Assembly (NCBI RefSeq): GCF_000247695.1
Contig: NW_004624732.1
Span: 43,265,467 to 43,329,466 of the forward strand
Length of the DNA stretch: 64,000 bases
Source of the DNA: Heterocephalus glaber
Taxonomy: Eukaryota > Chordata > Mammalia > Rodentia > Bathyergidae
Reading direction: 5' to 3'
The notes beneath the pieces were generated by a model, which was not told the origin of the DNA, made no database searches, and worked only from the letters and a program-made list of their open reading frames with translations. This document shows, piece after piece, positions 1-11,955 of this stretch. A program made the translations under genes and the position numbers. Numbering within the stretch: position 1 is the stretch's first letter; the number at the start of each line of letters is the position of its first letter.

Positions 1-3000
1 AAAAACAGATTAAAATAGCTGCTGGAGCTCATGGCCTATAGATGACAAGATTCACAAAAAGGACAGCGATGCACTGAAAATGTTCACTTTTCAAACAGTT
101 TTAGAGGAAATTTAGCTCTTGCGACTCCTCCATAAAAGCTGCCTGTAAGTGTTTTGCTGAAAGGCTAGAATGGCTTTGTTTCTGATCCCTTGATGAGTGA
201 GAGAAATGTTTAAGAAAGATCACTTTACAGAGAGATTCAGGCTGAAATGTGATGACTGTGATTCAAGCCAAGCCAAAAATTACAGTTCAGAAGGAAAGGG
301 GAGGGACGTGGTCTGGGAATCCATTTTCCCACATTCCTGAATCTCAGTCATCCCAGCCAATGCTTAAAAAAAAAGTCCAACGGAAAACAATGAGGTCACT
401 TTGTTTAGATGTTTAAAGAAAAATAGGGGTGGAGGGGTTGAAATGAATGATGGCAAATATATGAATTTTAAATCAATATCTATTCCAAGTATGATGGGAT
501 CAAAGGCTAGTCCTTGTATGACTAGTATGACTTCATCGCGAAAGGAGGCATTTTTCAGTGTTTTCTTTTTGTTTGTGCTGGTAAGCTTTTTATTGCATGT
601 CTTTAACTTATGAAAGAGTCTGTTACTAAAATTTTAAAGGGAAAAAAGTATACATGGACACACAGAGCAAATTGTATCTTTCCAGACTCCTAGCTTTCTA
701 TAGAAATAACATCTCTGTGAAGTTGGTTTGCTTCCCGTTATTGTCTAGACCTCAGATTATCCTGGCATAGTTGCTTGCAAACTACCAGATGATAATGGCT
801 GGCCAAATTAGACTCTCTGTTCTTGTTACTCCTATTTATTTTAATGAAACACACTAAGCAAGTCATAATCCCCAAAAGAATGATTTATTTACATCAGTAT
901 GATCACAGCATAACATAACAATGAAACTCAAACATAAAAGAAACTCAAAGTATGATATGAGATGAACCAAATACAACCTCCCCGTTCGATATCTTCCAGC
1001 TATATGAAAGTTTCCTTCAAGACAACAGCCCTGGCTTTGTAATGGTAACCAGAGTCATTAGCTAAGACTTAGATTTTTATAAATAAGAAGAAAGAAACAC
1101 AAGAGAATTTGTCAAAGACTATTCATAGGTAGCTTGTTGCCTATTCTCAAGAAACCATTTCTGTGGATCATCTTTGGTCTTTTCAGACAGTGGGTGCTAT
1201 ATCCAGTAAGATGGGAGAGTCAAACTCAGGGTCTCTCTCAGATCTTGCTAGCCTTGGGAGAGATTTCCAGAATGATTCTAAGATTTGTGTAATTTTGTAA
1301 ATCATATTTATAATTATCATATAAATTTAGAAATTCTTTGTTGAATTTAGACATATATAAGGCTGAGTATGTAAGAAATACCATACCTTGACTGTCATTT
1401 ACCAAATATTAAGTAGGGTGGACTAATGGCTTCAAGCTATCTGACATTAGCCACATTGGAACATTTTTACCTCTTTTCCATGACTCACATACCATTTAAT
1501 AATCCATAGTTAAAAGGTGTGATTTTAAAAACAGTCAGGCAAGTAGTTGAGTCTGAGTGAAACATGAGTTGAATTAAATGCATATAGGTTATATGCAACA
1601 ACAAGCCTGATTCACACAGGATGACATAAGAAATGGAAAAACAAGAATAAGAGTTTATACACTGCTGTCTACATGTATGGGCTTCAACAGGATAAATAAA
1701 AATCAGTGAGAAAGTCAGTGAGATGCTGTGGCCAGAACTAAGTATAAATATAAGGGGAAAAGTCCAATAGTACAGACAGACAATAGGTTATTCTTTACAT
1801 GTACATTGGAGAGAGATGCCCTAATATCCGAGAGTTAACATTTAAAGAATTCAGTTAAATTATCTTCTACTTATAAAATGTTCAATATCCCCCTTAAAAA
1901 GAATTAGAGATGAGAAAATAGAAATTAATACAATACATAATTTTTCTTTATTTTTTCCTACCTCTATACAAAAGCACCAATACAATAATGAGAAAAAGCA
2001 AGATAGCCAACCCTCCTCACCCTCACTTACAGCCCTCACACTTACCAGATACTACTTTGACCTTTGTAATGTAAGAGTGATACCGTGCAGAATTATTAAG
2101 GAGACAGTACTGGTAGTACACTCAGTTCTCAGAATGTTTTGTCCTTCTCTCCCAGTTTTAAGTTTGAAAGAATAGCAGTGCTATTTCCCAGGTGTCCAAG
2201 GTTGGTGAAGAGAACAGCAAATATGACTAAGAGTAATAAATAAATATTTTCATTAGGGCACTTAAGGATTTTATTTCCTAGTATTAACAGGTTGTGCTGA
2301 TGGAGGGGCAGGAGAATGACAGCATTTGACTGTGACCTTAAACACTAAGTGTTTGATAAAAAGACCTTGAAGAGAAACCTTTTTATAATTCAAGAGTTTC
2401 TATATCCGATACCACCTTTTCATTAATTCTATATTGTTTTCTCTATTGTGTGTACTTTCAGTTTTAAGACATTCAGTTTAAATCTGGAATTCACCCTTCT
2501 TTAAGACACTGACTATGTAATGCAACAGCTCATTGGTAAGCATTGTAAATTCTACACCATTTTCAACAAAGCACACCCTTCTCGGTGACCTCCTTTTAGT
2601 TTAACATTTTTTAAAAATTAGCATAAATACTGTATTTCTCTTTTCCATATTTTAAGAGAACAAAAATACCTATCCATGCAAATCTTCTACAAATACATAG
2701 TAGATGAAAAACTCACTTAGGGTGATATAAGTAATAAAAAAAAATGGACTAATGAAATCTATGCAATGATTTTAACCAAATCAAACAAATAAAGGGAAAA
2801 ATTGAAAATAGGTATTTTGTTATGGGACTTAAAAACCAAAAATTTTTTGGAAATAGTAAGAACTCATACCAGAGATAGAAGAAAAGCAGGGCAAAATACC
2901 AAATGAGAAGAACATAGAGAAGAATTGGTTTAAGAAAGAAATAGAAAAAAAAAAAACAGTAATAAGGGAACAATGATAAAGGCATCAATGATGATAGAAT

Positions 3001-3290
3001 TTCTATAAACAAAGAAAAGGACAGGATGAGTAAAAAGATACTAAAACTCGACACTGTGTTAACATGATCTCCCAAAATTAAATTGAAAACACATAATGAG
3101 TATTTTAAATACGCACATTTTAATCTCTCATTACTTATATCCTGTGCACCAGTAAAAATTCTTATTCAGCAAGCTAATGAAACTTTGATTTTAAGCATTA
3201 AAAATTTTGTCTTTATAAAATACAACATACACCTCCCATTTGCTGATGGACTGAGAAAACATGTCCAATTTTGTTTTGCTCAAAAAATTC

Positions 3291-3500
3291 CCCTTGGTAC
3301 ATGGTGGTACAAGTCTGTAAGTCCAGCTTCTTGGGAGTTGGAAGTAGGAGAAGCAAAAGTTCCTGTTCAATTTGGGTGGCTTAGTGAGACCTTGTCTCAA
3401 AAACATAAAACAAAAACAAAAGCAAAGAAAAGCAAAACAAAAGGCTGGGGATGTAGCTGAGTGGTAGAAGTCCCTGGGCTTAATCCCCAATAAATAATTC
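3291..3500 (+). repeat. Composite SINE: 7SL-derived B1 joined to a tRNA-like ID unit
   Basis: The left half (3300-3405) reads as a degraded B1 monomer ('ggtggtacaagtctgtaa', 'agtgagaccttgtctcaaaa'). An A-rich linker of C(A)n units follows. The right half (3442-3490) is an ID-type unit with 'ggctggggatgtagctgagt' and a decayed B box near 'gggcttaatcccc'. This order matches B1-ID dimers known from some non-murid rodents. Confidence 0.8.
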
Positions 3501-3996
3501 TTTAAATACCAATGAAATAATAAAAAAGATATGTTTAAAAAGAAAAGAACCAGAATGGTGCTAAAAACAGAAAAGGTACCATCAGCAAACCAAAAATACA
3601 ATTTCCAGAAAGAGCAGATGGGATCAAAAAGTAGATAAATTAAAGCAGAAACAACACTATGCCCAGACATCATAATTAGGCACAATTCTTTCCAAGGATG
3701 GCCTAAAGAATATCTAAACTTGGAATCAACAAATAATAGGAGCAAAAATTGACAACAGGGCTAAGTAAACAAAGTAATTTATGAAATAATAGGGTCTAAC
3801 TTCTGGGAGAGCCTGATCCCTGGCTTTCTGTCCTGTACCACTCACTACCTGTGGCAGCCCTGTGAGCCTGAGCACATTCTCTGAAGGCTGGGGAGGAGCT
3901 GGCATCTGAGAGGAAAATGGTGGAGATGAGGAGTCCTGGATCCTCCTCAACAATAAGAGGCAATGTAGCTGTAATGCTCCACACACAGAGGAAACA

Positions 3997-4304
3997 CAGG
4001 TTGAGCATCCCTTATTCAAAATACTAGGGGTCGAAAGTGTTCAGAATTCTTTCAGATCTTGGAATATAGTGATAGACGTAATGAGCTATCTCAGGGAAGG
4101 GAACCAACTCCAAACACGAAGTTCATTTATATCTCATATGTATTTATGCACATAACTTGAAGGTAATTCCATGAAATACTTCTAATAATTTCATGTATGA
4201 AACAGTTTCATGGCATGGAACTTTCCATGTACGGCATCATATTGGCCCTCAAAAGTTTCAAATTTTTGAGGATTTCAGATTTTTGGATTAAGGTTGGTCA
4301 ATTT
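3997..4304 (+). mobile_element. Tigger/pogo-like non-autonomous DNA transposon fossil
   Basis: The left end 'caggttgagcatccctta' is matched in inverted orientation by the right end 'ggattaaggttggtcaa' (imperfect terminal inverted repeats). The interior carries the familiar phrases 'gaatatagtgatagacgtaa', 'ctcaaaagtttcaaattttt' and 'catgaaacagtttcat-like' segments of an old mammalian MITE about 300 bp long. The family name is not certain. No transposase is present. Confidence 0.7.
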
Positions 4305-4489
4305 ATGCTATACTACCCATGATAACTGCTTATTCTATTTAATTGTATCTTTCAATCAAAAGTATAACCTGAGGTTTGTAGAACTTCCATCCAATATCCT
4401 TGATTCAGAGAAAAAAGGCAATAAATGGAAACATGTATCTAGCAGTATAAAAAATCTTTTATGGTGGAAAAGACCCAGATGTAGAATAT

Positions 4490-4523
4490 TTCTTTTTTTT
4501 TTTTCCTCCCGCTCCCGTCCCTG
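4490..4523 (-). mobile_element. Very short retro-insert with perfect 12-bp target duplication
   Basis: A 34-nt insert made of a T-run followed by 'cctcccgctcccgtccct' sits between two copies of 'gatgtagaatat' (4478-4489 and 4524-4535). On the minus strand it reads as a short GC-rich sequence followed by poly(A), as in a severely 5'-truncated L1-mediated retrocopy. The parent transcript is not identifiable. Confidence 0.65.
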
Positions 4524-4888
4524 GATGTAGAATATGTCTGGCTGAACTTTTCTGTTGCAAATTTAAGGAGAAAAAAACTTTTTTAAAATCTTTGAGAGAA
4601 AAGCATTTTACCTGAGAAGCATCAAAAACCTATTGGTATCACCCTTAATAGCAAGGGTGCTAGAAGTTAATGAAACATATATTTTTTAAAGTTAAAAAGT
4701 AAAAGATTATAAGACCAAAATAGTCAAATCAACAATCAATTATGAAGCAAAGGGAAATATTTATTGAGATCATAGAATAAAAAATACCAATCATATGTTT
4801 TTATGAGGCAAAAATAAAATTCTTGAAAATAAACCCAAGAAAGGTTAACAGCAGTACCCAAGAGTGGAGTGTTATTAGCAGGTTCCGG

Positions 4889-5043
4889 CCTAGAGCTGCT
4901 CTGTGGAATGTGGTACTCACTAGACACATGAGGTTCAGAAACTCGAAACAAAATTCAGCCTCACTTGCAGCCAGTGACTACTGGTTCGCACTGCAGGTGT
5001 GCAGGACATTTTCATCACTGAAGAAAATTCTACCAGGCAGCAC
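4889..5043 (+). mobile_element. hAT-type DNA transposon fossil
   Basis: The left end 'gagctgctctgtggaatgtg' and the right end 'gaaaattctaccaggcagca' are imperfect inverted repeats. The interior resembles the old mammalian hAT element whose ends read like 'gctgtccaatagaactttc'. Internally deleted and decayed. Confidence 0.5.
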
Positions 5044-5094
5044 TTAACTTGAGGAAAAGAAGAAACCAAGAAAAGAGGACATACATTTAATCTT

Positions 5095-5189
5095 TTTTGT
5101 TTGTTTGTTTTGTTTTGGTACCGGAGATTGAACTCGGGTCCTTGAGCTTGCGCAGCAGGTAGCGAAACCACTGAGCCAAATCCCCAGCC
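5095..5189 (-). repeat. tRNA-derived ID-type SINE
   Basis: Poly(T), then 'ggtaccggagattgaactcg' (B box complement), then 'ccactgagccaaatccccag' (A box complement). The flanks 'atacatttaatctt' (5081-5094) and 'atacattgaatctt' (5190-5203) are target duplications differing at one base in 14. Confidence 0.92.
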
Positions 5190-8100
5190 ATACATTGAAT
5201 CTTAACTGTTAGAAGTTTTCCTTTAGGAAACAAAATTTTAATCCCAAACCTAATTATACCCTTTTTAAAAAATAGAGACTAATTTTTATCCATATATGTC
5301 ACAGAATATTTATAAAGAAAAAAATAAAATGCTCTAAACTTTGAGACTATAAAACAACAGTAATATAAGGAATAAAACTGGGAAGTGGTGCTAGAAATGA
5401 AAGGGAGAGTCAATGCATTAGTTTATTTATATAGGACAAGTGATTTTGATATATTAAAAATGGAAATAGACAAATATAACTGATAATGAAGAGAAAGAAG
5501 ATAGATAAGTAATAAAAACTATGAAGGCATTAAGCTCTTTATCTTTTCTGATAGGTCAGTAAGGATCACCTAAAGGTAATGTGTTATAACCAGAAATATG
5601 ATACATTAGTATAAAATGAGTAACAATAAAAAGAATCCAAACAGGGCGGTTAAAAATGACTATCTTCGGAAAGCAGGTTGGGGCAAATGCTTCATTCTCA
5701 CTTCACAGTCTTCCATGTTGTATAATTTTGGTTTACACCACGGAACTATATTGCCCTTATAGTTTAAAAAATCTATTTAGAATGGTTATTATCTATAAAA
5801 TAAAAGCAATCTTGCCATCAAAATTGTGTTAATGCTTTCCAAGGTGATCCTTCTTAGGAAATGGCATGAATGAACATTTTACGAGAAATTAGCAATAATT
5901 AAATAACCCTGGCACATACAGACACAGCATACATTCCAATCCTTGAGGTGGAGTAGATATTAAATATAAAAATTTAAAATTATATTCTGTACACTCAGTC
6001 ACTGAATTTAAAGTGTACGAGCAAATTAATCAGCAATAAGAGCTTGGAAACACTTTCAATTTAGAGAAGAAGGAGTAGGTCTGAATGACACAAAGACCTC
6101 CCCTGATGCCAGCTCTGAACCCAAACAAGATTTTGGAAGGACAGAGAAAGTAATGTGCAGTTGAGTGGAGGCAGTCTAAGTGTTCCTGTGAAGTGGTTCT
6201 TGCCAGGGGAAAGCCAGACGTCCAAAGTATTACAAGAATGACTCTTCTTGCAGTAGCTCTGGCCTCCTAGGAATTAGGAAGCACTATAAATCTCAGGAGA
6301 GGGACTGTTTGCAAAATTTCCAGCTCATATTTGCAGGCTCCAGAGGATCAGATGCATTTTGTTATAGATCAGAAAAACAAGTAGGCTTTTAGGATGCATA
6401 TCTCAACCAGAATCAAATTCCATGTCTCCCATGGTGTGTCCATAATTCAGGATATTAAGCATGCTACTTAATCCACAGTTTGCAACTACATTTAACAGGC
6501 TCATCTGCATTGTCAAAATCTGCCCATATTTTGGCAAATAAACCAGTCAACTCTGGACACAGTGCTGGTCTCTAAGATCTCTTTTTGGAAAATTTCTAAG
6601 ATTTATGGTGGGAATTACTTATGACAGCTGCATTCTTTCCACTGGGTTTATACCACCATTTGGTCTAATAATTCTTAATTGTATGACTATCCTTGTTTAA
6701 GCTTCTTTAGAAGAAAAAGGATGGAAGGGGCTTCAAAAGTCTCCTACAGGAATATCCAATGATTTTGCTAATGGTAAATACTGTTTTGAAAGATGAGAAA
6801 GTCAGTTGATGATGAACGTAGAAGTAATATTTCAGTGAATGTGGATTTATTCTAAAAATGTTTCATTAGTGCTGTTAATGCCATTGTGATGAAAAAAATA
6901 AATGTACAATGACTTAGTTTCATTGTGTTCCCAAAGTATTTTTAGCTGAACAGGCAAAATTTCAGTCAGTGTTCCATCATGTTATTTTCTTGAAAGAGGT
7001 AACTCTCAGAGTAATTTGTGTCCAAACTTCACTAAAGCATAACGTGGGTACCTTGAAGACATTGCTCATTTAAAAATCATGCAAAGTCTAATTATATTTC
7101 CAAAATAAGTAGTTTCCAATCCAGCAAGGATAATGTGGTCACGAAGAGGATGTCCAAATCCACCAATTTACATTGATTTGGTTTGGCTTTACTTTCAAAG
7201 TTCTTGAAATAAAAAAGGATGACACGTGAATAATTGTAATTTGGATAATATTCCCAGAACTTTAGGTTTGCCATTTTGAGAGTTACTCAGGGAAAGGGTA
7301 ATCAACCTCAAGACCATACCTACATAATTTATAATTGCTAAAATTCACTGATAAGTTCCAGATTATTTTGCAAAACGTAATACCCTCCTTTTTAATATGT
7401 ACTTTGTCATTTTCACTCTATTTGTATAATTTAAAAAGTATGATATCAGGGGAGCATGAGCCATTCAAAGCAGGAGCCACTCATGTCAGAGATGATTATC
7501 ATTCGGGAGATGTATGGTGTTGATATCTCTGAGTCTGAAGGGCTTGGAAGTTGTGTCAAGTTAGACTCACATTGCATCTAATATGTTTTACTTTACTTCT
7601 CTTGCTTTCTGGTTTCTATTTTAAGCCACAAAAAGTTTCTCTGCTGTGACTCAGTTCTCTAACCGCAGTGGTGGCACAGGACTGAATTAAGCCCCTGGGC
7701 TCTGTCATCAGTGCCCCCTCTTCTATCCTCCCTCAAAGATGGGTTATTAATTTAGGATGAGGCTGCTTTCTGTGCACAGTGTGGTGTTTTCCAATTGGTC
7801 CTATGAAATGTATCCATTTCATACTACTCTTTCTAATGTTTTTGATTATTGAAGTTAAGGAAAAATTCTACTGAAATTTCCAAAAAGCCAAGGGGAATGT
7901 TTCTTCTGTTTTAACTTCAAATATCCATAAGAGAAAAAGCAATGTTTTCGATACTGGGAATTTCAGCATTTGAAATACAGTTTGCAACTCAAGACAACAT
8001 AAGCATTTTAATAGTTTTAAAAGAATATTATGGGAGTCTTGTCTTCAAGATAAAAATGCACTTGATTTTATGCCCAACATAAAGGGGCAGCATATTAAAA

Positions 8101-8769
8101 TGAAGTTTAAGTAAGATTGGGATTTGCAATAAAAATTTGTAGGAATTCAAATAATTTAACTTTTCTTTGACCTCTCATAAAGGCTTAACTAATTAGGGAA
8201 ACAAGTATTAATTAAAAAGAAACATAGAGTCAACTTTTCATTTTTATTGCAATAGATATTAATGTACTTTTCCTTTGTAATCATTATCTTAAACAGGACT
8301 AACAAATGATTCTTCTAAAAAAAAGTTAGGATTTCTCATGAGAAGATATAGACCCATATATTCCACTGATTTTTTTCTAATTTCTAAGATAATTTTTCTA
8401 AATGTTTTCAAAGCAAGTGATTAACTTTGGGAAAAATATCAGGACAATTTTCATTTGGTCTAACTTTGTTGAACCTTTGCTAGGTTGTGGTCGCAATCAG
8501 TGACATTTTATACCACTCTTAATTTTGAATGACCTTTGACTATTTTTAAACCAATGCTATCCCCAAAGACCCCAAAAATGTAATCAAAAGCTTTTTTTCT
8601 ATAGACAATACAGGGACACTAAGAATGATTTTAGAGAAATCAAAAGTATTGTTTTTAGTGCCTAAAAAGTGTTTCAAAAAATTAAACGGAAAACCTTTGA
8701 AAGGGACACACTTGCTTAATTGTACAAATGTCAATATTTTTAAAATGTTACCGGTTAAAAATAAATACC

Positions 8770-8820
8770 TGAGTTCAATCCCCGGTACCAAAAAAACAAA
8801 ATAAAAAATTAAAAAAATTA
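8770..8820 (+). repeat. 5'-truncated ID-type SINE tail, copy 1
   Basis: Only the B-box end remains ('tgagttcaatccccggtacc'), followed by an A-rich tail. It is preceded by 'aaaaataaatacc' (8757-8769), a motif that recurs after this copy and after the next. Confidence 0.85.
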
Positions 8821-8838
8821 AAAAAATAAATACCAACC

Positions 8839-8920
8839 TTCTGGCGCCTGCCTCTCAAGCGCAAGGTCCCGAGTTCGATCTCCAGTACCAAAAAAATTAA
8901 ATAAATAAATAAGGAAATAA
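8839..8920 (+). repeat. 5'-truncated ID-type SINE tail, copy 2
   Basis: It begins within the SINE at 'cgcctgcctctcaagcgcaa', keeps the B box 'gagttcgatc' and ends in an A-rich tail with AAAT units. It is flanked by 'aaataaataccaacc' on both sides (to 8838 and 8920-8934). Confidence 0.88.
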
Positions 8921-9486
8921 ATAAATACCAACCAATATTTAATGATAAGGGAGAAAAATAATTAACACATTATTCACACATTAAACTTAATATTCTGTGC
9001 ATATATACATAAATGTAAAGGCAATTTGAATCAATACTAAAACTAAGAATCAAATATTAGAAAATTTTTAAGTGAGATGATAGTCCCATTGAGGGTGTCA
9101 GGTGCACGCTGTCAAGAGACTGGAGTACCCTTAGCTTAATGGAACTATTTTGTGCATCAAGAAGAAGGACTATGTTTGATTTTTTTTTTTCAATGCCTGA
9201 ACCTTAGAAATTTTGACCACTTACTAACGGGTGAGTAGCTGCGTTTAATTCCTCACAATCCATAGTTCTCTGGAAGGATGGAGTCTCAGAAATTTAATGT
9301 TTTTTGTTCAATTCATCTAGAACTACAAAACTTATATCCAGTAATATATTTATTAGTAGTTATTCAATTTTTTCCATCACTGTCTCAAGTCATTCTACAG
9401 TTTCTTACGTGGAAGAATAAAAAGCATGATTATTCTAAATGATTGTTCTAAATTTTGTCATTAAGATCAGTGCTATAAATTATGTT

Positions 9487-9580
9487 TGTTTGTTTGGGGT
9501 TTTTTTGGTACCAGGGATCGAACTTGGGTCCTTGCGCTTGCGAGGCAGGCGGTGGAAACACTGAGCTAAATCCCCGGCCC
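9487..9580 (-). repeat. tRNA-derived ID-type SINE
   Basis: T-rich tail, 'ggtaccagggatcgaacttg', then 'actgagctaaatccccggcc'. Perfect target duplications 'taaattatgtt' lie at 9476-9486 and 9581-9591, so the insertion is fairly young. It sits about 1 kb upstream of the coding exon in antisense. Confidence 0.93.
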
Positions 9581-10527
9581 TAAATTATGTTAATCTACCA
9601 TAACCTACCAATGAAATGTTTTCCACAATGGCAGTGATTTTCTTAATATAAAGCATTTTAAAAATATAGACTCAGATAAAGCACTGAAGGAGCTCACTTC
9701 ATGTCTGTAAAAAGCCCTGTAAAGCATTTGTTTCCTCCATTACGGCAGTGATTTCACCCAATTTATTTAATACTATTATGAATTACAATGATTAACCCAT
9801 GGAATTTTCTCAATTTCTTAGACAAAGTGCTATGAATCTCACCCAGGCCTCTCTGAAAGCCTACAGTTATCAAAGAGTACACATTTCTGGCATTATATTA
9901 TAAGTCTTTGTTTTTAATTTTCCTATATCTCACTCTTTCTGATAACTTGTCAAAAAATAACTAGATGCTATAAATAAATGTGTCCAAAAAAAGTAATAGA
10001 TCTTCAAATCCCCTTCCAAGTCAACTCATTTTGATGCCCAGTTCTAAAGTAATCTGAAACTAATATCACCATTTTGGCAAAGATTTTATTTATTTTTCCC
10101 TCACTAACATAATACTACATTACCTACTATATGTCAAAAGTTATCTAACTAGTTATACATCTGGATTAGGATTTTCATTCTATAGTTTGAAATAATTAGA
10201 ACAAGGTATGCTAGGCAAGCACCTTTATTTACCTTTCCATAAAAGAGAAGTAACATACATATACGGAGAGGTTCTTTTTATCGGCTAGTTTGATTGCTAT
10301 ATTTTCATTGAAATTAACTCTATAAAATGCCACATAATCTCATGGTTCCTGTACTTCTTTTGTGGTTCAAGTAGACAAAAATTTGTTGGTGATTAATTGC
10401 CACTGAACTTTTGAAGTTTGCTCAGTTTAGGATATAGAAATTTGTTTTATCTGTGAGGAAGAGATATTTAATAGAAATTTATTACTCTCTTACTTCTTAT
10501 ATTTATTGTTTACCATCTCAGTTCTTA

Positions 10528-10563
10528 TATGCATTAATATAAAATATGCGCTTTTATTTTCAG
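10528..10563 (+). promoter_or_regulatory. 3' splice acceptor of the ARHGAP15 exon
   Basis: A pyrimidine-rich run (cttttattttcag) ends in AG at 10562-10563, just before the coding match begins. The 'gcattaat' at 10531-10538 is a plausible branch-point context about 28 nt upstream. The tract is short and purine-interrupted further out, so the acceptor is usable but not exceptionally strong. Confidence 0.85.
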
Positions 10564-10641
10564 GTCTGGATGTTGATGGGATATATAGAGTTAGTGGCAA
10601 TCTGGCAACAATACAGAAGCTAAGATTTATCGTCAACCAAG
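10564..10641 (+). CDS. ARHGAP15: Internal exon of a RhoGAP protein, ARHGAP15 (arginine-finger segment)
   Basis: This is a single 78-nt exon. It opens with the last two bases of a Gly codon (g|gt), runs 25 full codons and ends with the first base of the next codon, so both flanking introns are phase 1. The reading includes DVDGIYRVSGNLATIQKL followed by RFIVNQ, a RhoGAP-domain core. The Arg in YRVSG (codon at 10587-10589) is the catalytic arginine finger that RhoGAP proteins insert into the Rho/Rac active site to speed GTP hydrolysis. Among the ARHGAP9/12/15/27 group, the residues DVDGIYRVSG and RFIVNQ fit ARHGAP15 best as I recall it: ARHGAP12 and 27 have DIDGLYR, and ARHGAP9 has a different tail. 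ARHGAP15 is a cytosolic, membrane-recruited PH-RhoGAP protein that acts on Rac1. No frame damage is visible. Being spliced on both sides, it is not a processed copy. The paralogue assignment is from memory of the family. Confidence 0.9.
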
Positions 10642-10648
10642 GTAAGTG
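10640..10648 (+). promoter_or_regulatory. 5' splice donor of the ARHGAP15 exon
   Basis: The exon ends ...caag and the intron starts gtaagtg at 10642. This matches the mammalian U1 consensus (AG|GTAAGT) at every core position. Confidence 0.9.
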
Positions 10649-11059
10649 ATTTCTTTACTTCAGATGTTTATTTCAGTAGTTACATCTCTAACAATACTTC
10701 AAATTCTGCACTGTGTGTACTGTGAATAAATAATGATAGACACTTTAAGGAAGAGAGAGAAAGTTGAAGAAATTTTAAAATTATCACCAAAAAAGTGAAA
10801 GGTATCCAGTTTATATGGAGATAAATATAACAAATACAAACTAATAGTTTATGTAAAATAAATGATGAATGCAACATGGCAAGCTAATCGCAGAAGAAGG
10901 AATAATAAAAGAAAGCAAAATAACCCAGTTTTTAAAAAGTTACTGGCTTATAATAGGCACTTAACATATGTTGATGAAAGAAAGCAAGAAATATAATAGT
11001 AGTCAAAATCACATATTAAGAAAATATATAAATAGGAGGAGAAAGAACCTAAAAATTAA
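10642..11059. other. Unassigned intron just after the exon
   Basis: A-rich sequence. The part from about 10870 may be more of the L1 that is clearer from 11060, but I cannot align it well. No coding match. Confidence 0.5.
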
Positions 11060-11370
11060 GAAATTTATATGTTATCAAAGAGGTGAAAATTAGAACAATG
11101 AGGTATGCCTACACACTTATTAAAATGAGTAAAACCTTAAACACAACACCAAATACTTACTAAATACAAAGCAACAGAAACTCATTTCTGGGGAAATGGA
11201 AAATGGTTTAGTCACTTTGGAAAACATTTGGCATTTTTTATTAAAAGAAATATATTTTACACAATTTAGCAATTGCATTCCTTGGTGTTTACCTGGATGA
11301 TTTGAAAACATGTCCACACAAAAGCCTGCATACAAATACTGACAGCAGTTTTAATCATGAACTTAAAGGC

Positions 11371-11455
11371 AAGGCTTGAGGTATAGCTCAGTGGAAGAGC
11401 ACTTTTCTAGAATGCATGAGACCCTGAGTTTGATCCCCAGCACCCAATAGGGGAA
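11371..11455 (+). repeat. Older ID-type SINE inside the L1
   Basis: The A box 'tagctcagtgg' and B box 'gagtttgatcc' are kept, but the body ('aagagcacttttctagaatg') differs from the younger 'ggttccaccgcctgcct' type seen elsewhere here. This suggests an earlier subfamily. Confidence 0.85.
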
Positions 11456-11828
11456 AAATGAAGGCAAAAAGTGAAGTGCAGTAAGTGAAATAGATGAACA
11501 AGTTGTGATCATCCATATAATGAAATATTACTTAGTTATAGAAAGGACTGAGCTATTGAGCCATGAAAAGACTTGGAGGAACTTTAAATGTATATTGCTG
11601 AAGAAGCCAGAGTGAAAAGACTATACAAGGTGAACTGTATGATATTGTGGAACAGAAAAAAACTGAAACCATAGTAAAAGCTTAACAGTAGCAAAGAATT
11701 TGAGGAAGAGGGAGAGAGAGATGAATAAGTGTACTGTTAGAAGAAGAGATTCCAAAGAACAGTTGAAAAAAACCATATGATGCTGAAATTGTAAATTCAT
11801 GTCATTATATATTTGTCAAACTCATTTT

Positions 11829-11955
11829 CCGGGCGGGGTGGTACATGCCCATAGCCCTAGCCACCCAGGAGGCTGAGGTAGGAGAAACACTTGACCACAG
11901 GATTTCAAGAACAGCCTAGGCTAAATGGTGAGACTGCATTTTAAAACAAACAATG
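11829..11955 (+). repeat. 7SL-derived B1-type SINE inside the L1
   Basis: Left end 'ccgggcggggtggtacatgc', then 'cacccaggaggctgaggtag', then 'acagcctaggctaaatggtg' and an A/C-rich tail. This is a typical 7SL-derived monomer. No ID half follows. Confidence 0.85.

Larger units (their letters stand above)
1..10563 (+). other. 3' part of the intron preceding the ARHGAP15 exon
   Basis: AT-rich, non-coding. The preceding RhoGAP exon is not seen, so the intron extends beyond the left edge. Repeats inside are listed separately. Stretches 1-2700, 5204-8756, 8935-9475 and 9592-10527 hold nothing I can assign: no splice-bounded coding match, no RNA gene, only short A/T runs. 2700-3290 and 3505-3995 are A-rich on the + strand and could be badly decayed L1 coding sequence, but I cannot align them with confidence. 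Confidence 0.75.

Noticed and set aside
3191..3745. 184-codon open frame on the minus strand
   Set aside because: It runs straight through the B1+ID composite SINE (3291-3500) and A-rich flanks read as Phe/Leu/Lys-rich protein. No domain or splice context.
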